DNA of 64,000 nucleotides. It comes from Lacibacter sediminis. Its GTDB lineage: Bacteria > Bacteroidota > Bacteroidia > Chitinophagales > Chitinophagaceae. The notes under the pieces are model-generated. The model did not search any database. It was given only the letters and a program-made list of their open reading frames with translations, and was not told the DNA's origin. Positions 1-8,062 of the stretch are shown one piece after another. A program made the position numbers and the translations under genes. Position 1 is the first letter of the stretch, and each line of letters begins with the position of its first letter. The stretch lies in the NCBI RefSeq assembly GCF_014168535.1, contig NZ_CP060007.1:62001-126000 (forward strand). The letters are read 5' to 3'.

Positions 1-1551
1 GATACTCCTGAAAATCGTTTCATAAAACACGCACTGGAAAACTTTCTAAAATTCTGTACAGACATTAATAGTAAGGCAAAACAATTCGGCCATACAAAAA
101 TGCAAAACGAATCAGAAATCATGATTCGTGAATTGGAAAGTCAGTTACATCATTCAATCTTCAAGGAAATTTCCAGACCAACAACTTTAAAACTTAATAG
201 TCCGGTCTTACAACGTAAAGAAGGTTATCGTGAAATACTTCGTGTATGGCTGATGTTTGATCTTGCAGCGAAACTCATTTGGAGCGGAGGCGATGATATT
301 TACAGCGGTGGAAAAAAAGATATTGCCACATTATATGAATACTGGCTCTTTTTCAAATTACTGGATTTGTTTCAGACTATTTTCAATATTGAACCGAAAG
401 ACATTTCGGATTTAATTAAAGAAACAGCTGACGGTTTAAACCTGCAGATAAGACAAGGGAAATTCACAGCGTTAAGGGGAGTTTATGATTCCGGTTCGAG
501 AAAACTGAATATCCGGTTTAACTATAACCGATCATTCAGTGGTAAAAAAAGTTATCCTGATTCAGGCAGCTGGACTGCTACTTTACGACCCGACTATACA
601 CTTTCTTTCTGGCCTTTTGGTATTTCAGAATCAGAGGCAGAGAAGCAGGAATTAATTGTTCATGTTCATTTTGATGCAAAATATAAAGTTGCCAATCTTG
701 CAGATTTTTTGGAACAAAATTCAGACATGGAATTGGATGAAGAAAAAACCGAAAACCGCAAAGGCATTTACAAAAATGGTGACCTTTTGAAAATGCATGC
801 TTACAAAGATGCTATTAGAAGAACCGGAGGGGCATATGTATTATATCCGGGTGATAAATCGATCAATCAAAAAGGGTTTCACGAAATCATTCCTGGTCTC
901 GGAGCTTTTCCAGTACGTCCTTCCAAAGTGGACAGTGGTATCGGCGAATTGAAAGCGTTTATTCTTGAGATAATTGAACACTTTATTAACCGGGCTTCAC
1001 AAAGAGAAAAACTGGCCTTTAGAACTTTTGATATTTATAAGAATCCGCCTGAATCGGATAATGAAGTTAGAGAGCCTTTACCAGAAACATACAACACAAA
1101 CAGGGATCTGATTCCAGACGAAACTTTTGTGTTAGTTGGGTTCTATAATTCATCGGAACATTACGATTGGATTAAAAAAAACAAATACTACAATTTCAGA
1201 ACGGATACACGAACTGGTTCTCTAATACTGGATAAAGAAACTGTAAGTGCAAAATATTTGCTTCTTCATAAAACTGGAGATACAAATTCAGGTGATTTGT
1301 GGAAAATTGTAAGCAAAGGACCACGAGTTTTTTCAAAAAATGCTTTAGTTAAAAAAGGTTATCCATCAACGTCAAGCTCATCCTCTGAGGAGAAATATTA
1401 TTTAATTATAGAAATTGAAAAAGTAAGCGATCTGGAATTCGAGAATACAAAATGGGACTTTAGAAAGCTGGCTAATTATTCGCCTGGTAGAGCATCTGCA
1501 GTTCCCTTTACGGCAAGTCTAACAGAGCTAATGAAGAGTAAAGTTAAATAG
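1..1551 (+). CDS. DUF2357 / PD-(D/E)XK nuclease, McrC-like (5' end cut by window)
   Basis: The frame is open from the first base and begins in the middle of the protein with DTPENRFIKHALENFL, a stretch typical of the DUF2357 family, so the gene starts upstream of the window and the first ATG (100) is internal. A nuclease core is visible: RPDYTL at about 586-603 and, after a hydrophobic strand, FDAKYK at about 670-687, fitting the D...(D/E)xK pattern of the PDDEXK_7 (DUF524) group. The last ~130 residues form a separate domain (FVLVGFYNS, then YYLIIEIEK) that I cannot name. Family knowledge: such proteins are the nuclease partner of a McrB-like AAA+ GTPase/ATPase in restriction systems against modified DNA. 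The partner gene would lie upstream, outside the window. That it is part of a defence system is inference. Confidence 0.8.
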   Translation, partial: DTPENRFIKHALENFLKFCTDINSKAKQFGHTKMQNESEIMIRELESQLHHSIFKEISRPTTLKLNSPVLQRKEGYREILRVWLMFDLAAKLIWSGGDDIYSGGKKDIATLYEYWLFFKLLDLFQTIFNIEPKDISDLIKETADGLNLQIRQGKFTALRGVYDSGSRKLNIRFNYNRSFSGKKSYPDSGSWTATLRPDYTLSFWPFGISESEAEKQELIVHVHFDAKYKVANLADFLEQNSDMELDEEKTENRKGIYKNGDLLKMHAYKDAIRRTGGAYVLYPGDKSINQKGFHEIIPGLGAFPVRPSKVDSGIGELKAFILEIIEHFINRASQREKLAFRTFDIYKNPPESDNEVREPLPETYNTNRDLIPDETFVLVGFYNSSEHYDWIKKNKYYNFRTDTRTGSLILDKETVSAKYLLLHKTGDTNSGDLWKIVSKGPRVFSKNALVKKGYPSTSSSSSEEKYYLIIEIEKVSDLEFENTKWDFRKLANYSPGRASAVPFTASLTELMKSKVK

Positions 1552-1659
1552 TTAACGCCTTGGCTCGTGTCTCACGAACCTTTTTTACGCTCAAACATCA
1601 GCCCAAACCCCAATTTATCCCATTTCAAGCCCTTAATCATTCCTCTCAGCGCCTAAACC

Positions 1660-1905
1660 GTTTGTTACAATAATTTAATCGATGTGTACACTGTCTTAAT
1701 TGCATGTTACAATGCCTTAATTACATTGTACAGTAACTTAATGGATGTGTGCAGTAAAATAATTGAGCGTTACAGTAGCTTAATGAATGTGTACAGCAAC
1801 TTAATGGCAGCACACAACAACTTAATAAACGTGTGCAATAACTTAATAACTGTGTACAGTAACTTAATGAACAACTACAGTAACTTATTGAACAGGTACA
1901 CAGCG
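1660..1905. repeat. degenerate 21-bp tandem repeat, about 11.7 units
   Basis: Eleven consecutive 21-bp units start at 1660 and keep exact register to 1890, followed by a partial unit. The consensus is close to rATGTGTACAGTAACTTAATG. Because 21 is a multiple of three, open frames occur on both strands (heptad YSNLMNV on plus, SYCTHPL-like on minus), so the open frames are by-products of the repeat and are weak evidence for a protein. It lies between the nuclease gene and the next gene. No spacers separate units, so it is not CRISPR. Confidence 0.85.
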
Positions 1906-2011
1906 TAAATAAGTAACGGCACCGTGTACCCGCAATGTAGTATTGCAAAAAAACACTGGCTTTGTAGTTTAACGTTGCAAACGTATTCAATCACCTAAAA
2001 ACATCTAACGT

Positions 2012-2914
2012 ATGAATGCACGTCAGGAGTCGAAACTCAGCATGTACAATGCTGTACTCACCCACATCGAAGCGAACCCCGCCATTACCGCCACCGTTCC
2101 GGCATTTGCAACAGTAGCCACATCGCTACGCACAGTTTACAACAACATTATTACGGCCGCACAACAGGAAGCACAGGCCACAACGGGTATTACCATGGAC
2201 AAATCGGGAACAAAAACAACACTCTGCGAAGAAGCTGCAAATATTGCTGCTGCTGTTTTTGCATTTGCCATGGAAGCAAACAATCATGAATTAAAAGAGC
2301 AGGTAAATTATCCTGTATCAAAACTGCAGCAAACAAAAGATGAACTGCTGGTGCCCGTCTGCAACAACATTCACGAAAAGGCAACAGCAAATCTTGCTTC
2401 ACTCGCCAACTTTGGAATTACAGCTGCACGCCTCACGGCATTTCAAACACTCATCGATAATTATGCAGCACTAATTCCCGGTCCACGCAATGCTGTAGCA
2501 ATTCGTGCAGCTGCACGTGCAACACTGTCAACATTATTTAAGCAGGCCGATGATATGATAAAACTGCAAATGGATAAACTGGCGCTGCAGTTCAAACCCG
2601 CCAACAATGCATTTTACAATGCGTTTAAAAATAACAGAGCAGTTATTGATGCAGCATCAACCAGCACCATGGTAAAAGGAGTTGTGGTAGATATGCTCAC
2701 CAACTTACCTGTGCCATCAGTTGCAATACAGGTAGTGGGTCAGTCATATGCCGCTACCACAAATACAAATGGAGAATATGAAGTGAAGATTCCTGTGCCC
2801 GGTGTTTATAATCTCAGCTACAGCAACAATGGATATAACAACAAGACTGAAAATAATATCAGTGTATCACTCGGTCAGGCAACAACACGTAATACACAGT
2901 TGGCGCCATTGTAA
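2012..2914 (+). CDS. hypothetical protein with C-terminal carboxypeptidase-regulatory-like domain
   Basis: A 300-residue protein with two parts. Residues 1 to about 215 are Ala/Asn-rich and predicted helical, with no signal peptide and no recognised family. Residues about 220-300 read VKGVVVDMLTNLPVPSVAI, then TNTNGEYEVKIP and a closing Thr-rich strand, the pattern of the CarboxypepD_reg (transthyretin-like beta-sandwich) domain common in Bacteroidota proteins. Catalytic residues are not part of this domain, so an enzymatic role is not suggested. It stands alone and is followed by a strong terminator. Function unknown; a structural or binding role is inference. Confidence 0.8.
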   Translation: MNARQESKLSMYNAVLTHIEANPAITATVPAFATVATSLRTVYNNIITAAQQEAQATTGITMDKSGTKTTLCEEAANIAAAVFAFAMEANNHELKEQVNYPVSKLQQTKDELLVPVCNNIHEKATANLASLANFGITAARLTAFQTLIDNYAALIPGPRNAVAIRAAARATLSTLFKQADDMIKLQMDKLALQFKPANNAFYNAFKNNRAVIDAASTSTMVKGVVVDMLTNLPVPSVAIQVVGQSYAATTNTNGEYEVKIPVPGVYNLSYSNNGYNNKTENNISVSLGQATTRNTQLAPL

Positions 2915-2944
2915 AAATTTTCCATGCAATATGGGTTTGTGTAC

Positions 2945-2972
2945 GGGCTGGTGTTTTCACCGGCCCTTTTTT
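2945..2972 (+). terminator. rho-independent terminator
   Basis: GGGCTGGTG, loop TTTT, CACCGGCCC (one T-G wobble), then six T. It ends the carboxypeptidase-regulatory-domain gene. Confidence 0.85.
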
Positions 2973-3068
2973 CATCTGTGCTTTTCCCCGCCTGAATGAT
3001 GCCAGTCGGGCAGGTGTGCAATCCGTGAGAGCCTTTACCTGTAAAAACTATATCAAACAAATGCACAT

Positions 3069-3098
3069 AAAAAAGCCTTCCGTATTTGGAGGGCTTTA
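3069..3098 (-). terminator. relic copy of a terminator
   Basis: AGCCTTCC and GGAGGGCT form a hairpin with an A-run on the plus strand (T-run on minus). Sequence and 22-base spacing to the stop codon match the terminator of the intact lipoprotein gene at 5679-6221, so this belongs to the same duplicated block as the pseudogene at 3118-3226. Confidence 0.6.
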
Positions 3099-3117
3099 CT
3101 AAAAAACAAATTGATGT

Positions 3118-3226
3118 TTACTTCTTCTGGTAACGGCTCACTTTTCATCGGGCTGCAGTATCTTCTCATTCTCCATACGGATGTCGTTCAGCACATTCAT
3201 CGGGTCGGCTACAGCTCTTGCATCTT
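3118..3226 (-). pseudogene. decayed C-terminal fragment of the NTF2-like lipoprotein gene
   Basis: Read on the minus strand it encodes DARAVADPMNVLNDIRMENE then KILQPDEK and stop. This aligns with DAKGVADSVNVVNDIRMENG and KMVQLDEKV at the end of the intact protein encoded at 5679-6221. Loss of one A in the run before the final VSHYQKK segment shifts the frame and brings an early stop; the remaining bases still match in another frame. No upstream coding part survives. This is a directly visible partial duplication about 2.6 kb from its source copy, on the same strand. Confidence 0.85.
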
Positions 3227-3387
3227 ACAAATAAATAGATTAGCTTAGAAGTCTTATCACCCAAAACCCGCTACCTTCTTCGAATTCAAACCTTTTACAA
3301 GTCCTTCTCTGCTTTATGGAAATCGGTCGCATCACTGTTCCAACAGGTACTGCGAAAAACATTTTTTTTAACGTAAAACCAATTAAC

Positions 3388-3762
3388 ATGCCCACCATCT
3401 ATTTAAGTGTGAATGGCGGTTCCACCAATCTGCGTTTGCGTGACAGTGAAGGTCACAATCCCGGTAATGACGATATTACCACAACGGTAACTGTGAACGA
3501 CACCGTTACCTGGGAGCCCGATCCCACACCACCTGCCGGCGCCAATGCTATTTCCAGTATCGTTAGTATATACCGGAAAAACTTACCCAACAATGGCGAT
3601 TTGCTCACCAGCCAGCCGAACAACAACGGCACCGGTCAATATGTAGCCACCGTAAAATCTGTTTCACCCGGCTCCGGTACGCAGGAAAGCTATGGTGTTC
3701 AGTACACGCTTACGGGCAGCACAACCATTTATACCGATGACCCCAAACTGCAGATGCAATAA
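3388..3762 (+). CDS. hypothetical protein
   Basis: A 124-residue protein if started at MPTIYLSVNGG; an earlier in-frame ATG at 3316 would add 24 residues but has a poor context. It has no signal peptide or membrane segment, is rich in Thr, Asn and Gly and looks all-beta (NLRLRD, TVTVNDTVTW, YVATVKSVSPG, YGVQYTLTG). I do not recognise a family. Its stop codon TAA touches the ATG of the adenylate cyclase gene with no gap, so the two are very likely co-transcribed and translationally coupled. A link to the cyclase signal is only inference. Confidence 0.6.
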   Translation: MPTIYLSVNGGSTNLRLRDSEGHNPGNDDITTTVTVNDTVTWEPDPTPPAGANAISSIVSIYRKNLPNNGDLLTSQPNNNGTGQYVATVKSVSPGSGTQESYGVQYTLTGSTTIYTDDPKLQMQ

Positions 3763-5574
3763 ATGAAGGCAACCCGCTTGCACCTACAGTTGAAAAAGGC
3801 CTGGTTCATCACAGGCCTTTTTCTTATCGGGCTGTTGCAGGCTCCCGCACAGGACCAGCAGGTGGCCGATAGTCTTGCAAACATCTACCGGGAGCAAAAC
3901 CTGCCCGATACGGCGAAGCTACGGGTACTGAATGCGCTTGCTTTTTATGAAACCCGTAACCTCGACCTGGCCCTGCAGTATGCACAGGAAGCAATTGCAC
4001 TGGCCACAAGGCTTAACGATTACATCAACCTGCACAAAGGGTACTTTCAAACAGGCAATAAAAAACGGCTCAAAGGTGATTTAACCGAAGCCATTACCGC
4101 CTATTTTAAAAGTATTGAAGCCGCTCGAAAGGCCAACTACCTGGTAGGTATGGGGAAATGCTACAGCGCCATTGCCGATATCTACTCTATTTCCAACAAC
4201 CATAAAAACGCTATGCTCTACTACCGCCGGGGTATAGATGTGCTGCTGAAAGCCAATGATTCACTGCTGTATGCCACTGCTGTTTTTAATGCCGGCGATG
4301 AATTGCTCAAACGCAATTACTTTGATTCGGCGCTGGTCTATTTTAAAAAATCCGGCACCATTTTCAGCCGCATCAACTACCTCTCCGGCATTGCCTATAA
4401 CATGGGCAACCTGGGTATGGTGTATGCTCACCTCGGCAACCCTGCGTTAGCAGAACAAAGCATCAACACATCTATTAAAATGCTGGAAGAACAGGAAGAT
4501 TATTCGCCGGTTTGCACCTATCTCTTATCCATGAGCAGCATCTATGAAAAAAAGAAAGAATTCCCCGCTGCTTTCAACTATGCACAACGCAGCCTGCAGT
4601 TAGCGTTGGCTTATGACCTGAAAGAAGAACGTAGCAAAGCCAATGAACAGCTGTCCATCCTTTATGAAGCAACAGGGAACAAAGAGCAGGCCCTCATGTA
4701 TTACAAAGAATTTATCCGTTACAGGGATAGTGTGAACAATCTCCATGCTGTGCAGCAAATGGCCGACCTGCGTACAGATTACGAAGTGTCTAAAAAACAG
4801 GTGGAGGTAGATTTGCTGCATCAGCAAAAAAGGAACCAGCGAAACATTCTTATTTCTCTCGCTGTTATCCTGCTGTTAACCATCGCCATTTTAACCGCCC
4901 TGTTCAGGTTTTATAAAATCATTGCCCGTGAAAAACAGCGTTCTGAAAAATTATTACTCAATATCCTGCCTGCAGAAACGGCGGCTGAGTTAAAAGCCAA
5001 AGGAACAGTGGATGCGGTGAAGTTTGATGAAGTAACCGTACTCTTTACTGATTTTGTACAGTTTTCCAAACAGGCCGAACATATTGCTCCGGAAGTATTG
5101 GTAAAAAGCATTGATGCTTATTTCAGAAAGTTTGATGAGGTGTCCACGGCATTTGGCCTGGAAAAAATTAAAACAGTGGGGGACTCGTATATGTGTGCCG
5201 GAGGCTTGCCTACAGTTAACAAAACCCATGCAACAGATGTGGTGGCAGCAGCCCTGCAGATGAATGCGTATGTAACGGAATCACTAAACAAAGAAGATGG
5301 ACTGGCGCATTTTGAAATACGCATCGGCATTCACACGGGTCCGGTTATTGCAGGGATTGTGGGCATTAAAAAATGGCAATACGATATCTGGGGCGATACG
5401 GTGAATATTGCTTCCCGTATGGAATCGGCCGGCATGCCGGGTAAAGTCAATTGTTCTGAATCCACCATGCAGATCATCCGGAAACACTATGTCTGCGAAT
5501 ACCGTGGTGAAATCGAAGTAAAAAACCGTGGTTCGTTAAACATGTATTTTATAACAGGGGAAAAGAAATTGTAA
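3763..5574 (+). CDS. TPR-membrane-class III adenylate cyclase
   Basis: 603 residues. A signal sequence (residues 1-30, ending APAQ) is followed by tetratricopeptide repeats at about 50-330, a coiled region, one membrane segment at about 360-382 (ILISLAVILLLTIAILTALF) and a class III nucleotide cyclase domain at about 415-600. Metal-binding Asp residues sit in FTDFVQF (about 430) and VGDSYM (about 473). Lys in EKIKTVGD and Asp in YDIWGD are the adenine-selecting pair, so ATP is the likelier substrate. WGDTVNIASRMES carries the transition-state Asn and Arg. The layout suggests a periplasmic TPR sensor controlling cytoplasmic cAMP synthesis (inference). It is coupled to the short gene upstream. 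Confidence 0.9.
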   Translation: MKATRLHLQLKKAWFITGLFLIGLLQAPAQDQQVADSLANIYREQNLPDTAKLRVLNALAFYETRNLDLALQYAQEAIALATRLNDYINLHKGYFQTGNKKRLKGDLTEAITAYFKSIEAARKANYLVGMGKCYSAIADIYSISNNHKNAMLYYRRGIDVLLKANDSLLYATAVFNAGDELLKRNYFDSALVYFKKSGTIFSRINYLSGIAYNMGNLGMVYAHLGNPALAEQSINTSIKMLEEQEDYSPVCTYLLSMSSIYEKKKEFPAAFNYAQRSLQLALAYDLKEERSKANEQLSILYEATGNKEQALMYYKEFIRYRDSVNNLHAVQQMADLRTDYEVSKKQVEVDLLHQQKRNQRNILISLAVILLLTIAILTALFRFYKIIAREKQRSEKLLLNILPAETAAELKAKGTVDAVKFDEVTVLFTDFVQFSKQAEHIAPEVLVKSIDAYFRKFDEVSTAFGLEKIKTVGDSYMCAGGLPTVNKTHATDVVAAALQMNAYVTESLNKEDGLAHFEIRIGIHTGPVIAGIVGIKKWQYDIWGDTVNIASRMESAGMPGKVNCSESTMQIIRKHYVCEYRGEIEVKNRGSLNMYFITGEKKL

Positions 5575-5628
5575 CTGCCTGTGACTTGATTCGTGTGCTC
5601 AAGAACCATTCATATTCCTGTCTATTTA

Positions 5629-5662
5629 CAAAAAAAGCCCTCCATAACCGGAGGGCTTTCCT
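5629..5662. terminator. bidirectional terminator between convergent genes
   Basis: AGCCCTCC and GGAGGGCT form the stem with ATAACC in the loop; an A-run on the left and T-run on the right let it serve both the cyclase gene (plus) and the lipoprotein gene (minus). Confidence 0.8.
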
Positions 5663-5678
5663 ATAAAAGCAAGAACGT

Positions 5679-6221
5679 TTACTTCTTCTTCTGGTAGTGG
5701 CTCACTTTTTCATCGAGCTGCACCATTTTCCCATTCTCCATTCTGATGTCGTTTACTACATTCACGGAGTCGGCAACACCTTTTGCATCTTTCCAGCTTT
5801 GTTTGTACCAAAGGGTTACCCATTCTGTTTTTTTATCGGCTGATATAACGGATACATAGTCGCCCATGGTCACTACAAGATCGTTATACATGTTGCGTGC
5901 ATCAGCGAAAAATTTCATGGCACTGTCACGGCTGAGTTTCGCCTGGAAATAATCAAAGTCAAGTTGAATAGAATCGCCTGTGGCTGCGGCCAGTGCTGTA
6001 AAATCTTTATCAACAAAGGCTTTTAGTCCGGCCATAGCAGCTGCTACATTTTCTTTACTGCCGATCGCCCAGTCTTTGTAAGGTTCTGTGAGTGTGTAAG
6101 GCAAGTTAACATCGGCAGCAGCAGCGGCTTCTGTTGTAGTTGTTTCAGCAGTTTTGGTTTCCGCATTGTTGCAGGCGGTTAAAGCAAAGGCAAGACAAAA
6201 AAACGCAAAGATCTGTTTCAT
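5679..6221 (-). CDS. lipoprotein, NTF2/SnoaL-like
   Basis: 180 residues. The start MKQIFAFFCLAFALTACNN is a lipoprotein signal with lipobox LTAC, followed by an Ala/Thr/Glu-rich linker (residues 20-40). The rest (YKDWAIGSKENVAAAMAGLK, later WVTLWYKQSW and VVNDIRMENGKMVQLDEKV) has the length and pattern of small cone-shaped NTF2/SnoaL-like folds; this fold call is tentative and no catalytic residues can be assigned. It is a single gene ending at a bidirectional terminator. A decayed copy of its 3' end and terminator lies at 3069-3226. Confidence 0.8.
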   Translation of the reverse strand: MKQIFAFFCLAFALTACNNAETKTAETTTTEAAAAADVNLPYTLTEPYKDWAIGSKENVAAAMAGLKAFVDKDFTALAAATGDSIQLDFDYFQAKLSRDSAMKFFADARNMYNDLVVTMGDYVSVISADKKTEWVTLWYKQSWKDAKGVADSVNVVNDIRMENGKMVQLDEKVSHYQKKK

Positions 6222-6390
6222 GTAAAAATGGTTTTGGGTTTAAAAATGATGCAGGAAAGGGAAGGGACGAGATGTAACCAGGTAATGAAAGGTTACAATC
6301 GGTAATAAGGTAGTTGATTAAAACAGCAATTGCAAGCATTCGATGGGTTTTGTGGCAAGAGCGACAATCTACAGCGGGATGAACAGGAAT

Positions 6391-6411
6391 GCCAACCTTT
6401 CGAAGGTTGGC
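6391..6411. repeat. short perfect hairpin in a 310-base gap
   Basis: GCCAACCTT, loop TCG, AAGGTTGGC. It has no T-run. The surrounding gap (6222-6531) holds no gene; 6420-6460 is GC-rich (CGTTCAGACGGGCGAAGCC) and looks like a dispersed repeat word, and 6497-6527 contains a CTTTGTGGTT motif seen elsewhere in the window. Confidence 0.5.
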
Positions 6412-6531
6412 AACCCTAACCACCCATCGTTCAGACGGGCGAAGCCGTGCCGACCGTGTGGTAACCAACCATCAACAGTTTTTCTTTTGCAATTTTTCTC
6501 CGTGGCTTTCTGTCTTTGTGGTTGAACCTGT

Positions 6532-7329
6532 TTACCCACCCGGTGCTGCCATTTCCTGCGACAGTGCCAGCATCACTGTTGCCACTGCAGCAATCACAAA
6601 CTGTAATTCTTTGCTTTCATTCTTTGGCAGCCACACAAAATTTTGCTTGTGTGCCATCAAAGGCAAACCCCTGAACTGCACAGCCGCAATGGGAATGCCG
6701 TTCTCCTGGAATACATAGCCCAGCACATACATCGCTTTCTTTCCATCAGCATAATGATTCACCGGCAACAGTTCTATTTCTCGGATGCCATTTGTGAGCA
6801 CAGCAACCACCTCTTCCGAAATACTTACTATACCGGCAGTCTCCTGTTGTGCTGTGCTGAAGATCCAATCACTTGTATCGGCCGAAAGTATCGTGGTAAT
6901 AAGGTCGGTCTTGCCCCGATTGTAAGTGGCGGGTCCTTCGTTGCGGCCAAAAATATTGTTCTTGGGTTGTGTGTAATAAAGTGTGGTGGTGGTAGCCATG
7001 TTTACAATGGCTGTATCGGTCTCGTTGCGCAGAAGTTTGAATGATCGTTTCTGCTTAATGTTTTGTTCCACTTCTTTCACGTTCGATAAAAGACGTGAGA
7101 GCACATCTTGCTGTTCGGTTGTTGTATTTGATTTGCTTGTCCATCCTTTGCGGCTGTTGAGTAAACGATAAGGACCAAATTCATAGCGCAGGAAACCAAT
7201 CCCTGTTTTTTGTTTTACCTGTAAGGGTTCTGCAAGTTGTTCAATGTTAGCCGGCAACTTCATGAGTTTTTGTGCATTGCTTTGTTGCATCAGCAACAAC
7301 AAACAAAGTATAATATTATAGCGAAGCAT
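6532..7329 (-). CDS. exported hypothetical protein
   Basis: 265 residues with a cleavable signal peptide (MLRYNIILCLLLLMQQSNAQ). The mature part has an N-terminal YEFGPYRLLNSRKGWTS segment, a charged helical stretch near residues 75-100, a Thr-rich strand TTTTLYYTQ and a C-terminal hydrophobic segment (LQFVIAAVATVMLALSQ, about 240-258) that could be a membrane anchor. I do not recognise a family. It is divergent from the haem lipoprotein gene at 7437. Function unknown. Confidence 0.7.
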   Translation of the reverse strand: MLRYNIILCLLLLMQQSNAQKLMKLPANIEQLAEPLQVKQKTGIGFLRYEFGPYRLLNSRKGWTSKSNTTTEQQDVLSRLLSNVKEVEQNIKQKRSFKLLRNETDTAIVNMATTTTLYYTQPKNNIFGRNEGPATYNRGKTDLITTILSADTSDWIFSTAQQETAGIVSISEEVVAVLTNGIREIELLPVNHYADGKKAMYVLGYVFQENGIPIAAVQFRGLPLMAHKQNFVWLPKNESKELQFVIAAVATVMLALSQEMAAPGG

Positions 7330-7436
7330 ATTGCTATGAAGTTAAGTTTTTTTTGTGGAGGTATGTTTGGTTGTGCAGTAAAAGACGGATGCGGGTTTCT
7401 CTTTTCTCTTTCAGCAATCCCTTTTACTTTCACTGT

Positions 7437-7871
7437 ATGAAAGCACTTCTCGTGATGGTCTTTATTGTTGGCTTCGTGATTTTGTTTGTGCAGTGCAGCA
7501 ACGGGGTGGAGAATAAAAAAGACCTCGATGAAAATATGCTCGACTTAGCGATGTACAGCGATAATCTCGGTTTGTACCTGCGCAAACAGGATGCAGATTA
7601 TTCGCTTTGGTTGCTTGATGGATTGGATAGCACATTACAAATACTCAGTATTACATTTACTGAACACAGGAAACTGCTGCGGCCGTTTAAACAATCGTAT
7701 AACAAAGAACTTGCTCCGCCCATCAACGATATCCGCAAAGCCTTGTATAAAACTGATTTTCCGAAAGCTGTTGAATCGTACCGTTTACTCATCAATAACT
7801 GCAACGATTGCCATATTGACCTGGAGATTGATAAAACGGTGGTTGACTGGAGTAAGGCGGGGGTGCATTGA
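7437..7871 (+). CDS. small c-type cytochrome-like lipoprotein
   Basis: 144 residues. The start at MKALLVMVFIVGFVILFVQC gives a lipoprotein signal with lipobox FVQC; an earlier in-frame ATG (7353) would bury it. The protein is helical and has a single CNDCH haem-attachment motif (Cys122, Cys125, His126) close to the C terminus, the position seen in four-helix-bundle cytochromes of the cytochrome c' / c556 type. No other conserved ligand can be assigned. Likely membrane-anchored periplasmic electron carrier or gas/redox sensor (inference from the family). Confidence 0.7.
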   Translation: MKALLVMVFIVGFVILFVQCSNGVENKKDLDENMLDLAMYSDNLGLYLRKQDADYSLWLLDGLDSTLQILSITFTEHRKLLRPFKQSYNKELAPPINDIRKALYKTDFPKAVESYRLLINNCNDCHIDLEIDKTVVDWSKAGVH

Positions 7872-7894
7872 ATGAATATTCACCTCCTATGATT

Positions 7895-7994
7895 CTATTC
7901 ACCGCAGAATATGCGGTGAATAAGAGGTTTAATCGCCGCATTGCTTTCTATTCGCCGCAAATTATGCGGTGAATAAGGGGTTTAATCACCGCAT
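7895..7994. repeat. two 47-bp direct repeats, each with an internal palindrome
   Basis: Copies at 7895-7941 and 7948-7994 differ at 5 of 47 positions and are separated by 6 bp. The first contains TTCACCGCA-GAATA-TGCGGTGAA, perfect 9-bp arms; the second has TTCGCCGCA with one wobble. Each ends in a further GCCGCAT or ACCGCAT word, so several alternative hairpins are possible. They lie between convergent genes. No T-run follows. Confidence 0.8.
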
Positions 7995-8062
7995 GGAGGC
8001 TCTATCTGTGTCCATCGGCGTGAATCTGTGGCCAAACCGATTCGTGCAATTCGTGGTTACCA

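Noticed and set aside
1660..1905. Possible CRISPR array
   Set aside because: Units are contiguous with no spacers, and no cas genes are present.
1684..1990. Open frames on both strands across the 21-bp repeat
   Set aside because: Both follow from a repeat length divisible by three; no start-site support, no family, and similar merit on both strands.
8000..8059. Possible tRNA-like or small RNA in the ATCTGTG/TTCGTGG stretch
   Set aside because: It does not fold as a cloverleaf and matches the dispersed intergenic word family.
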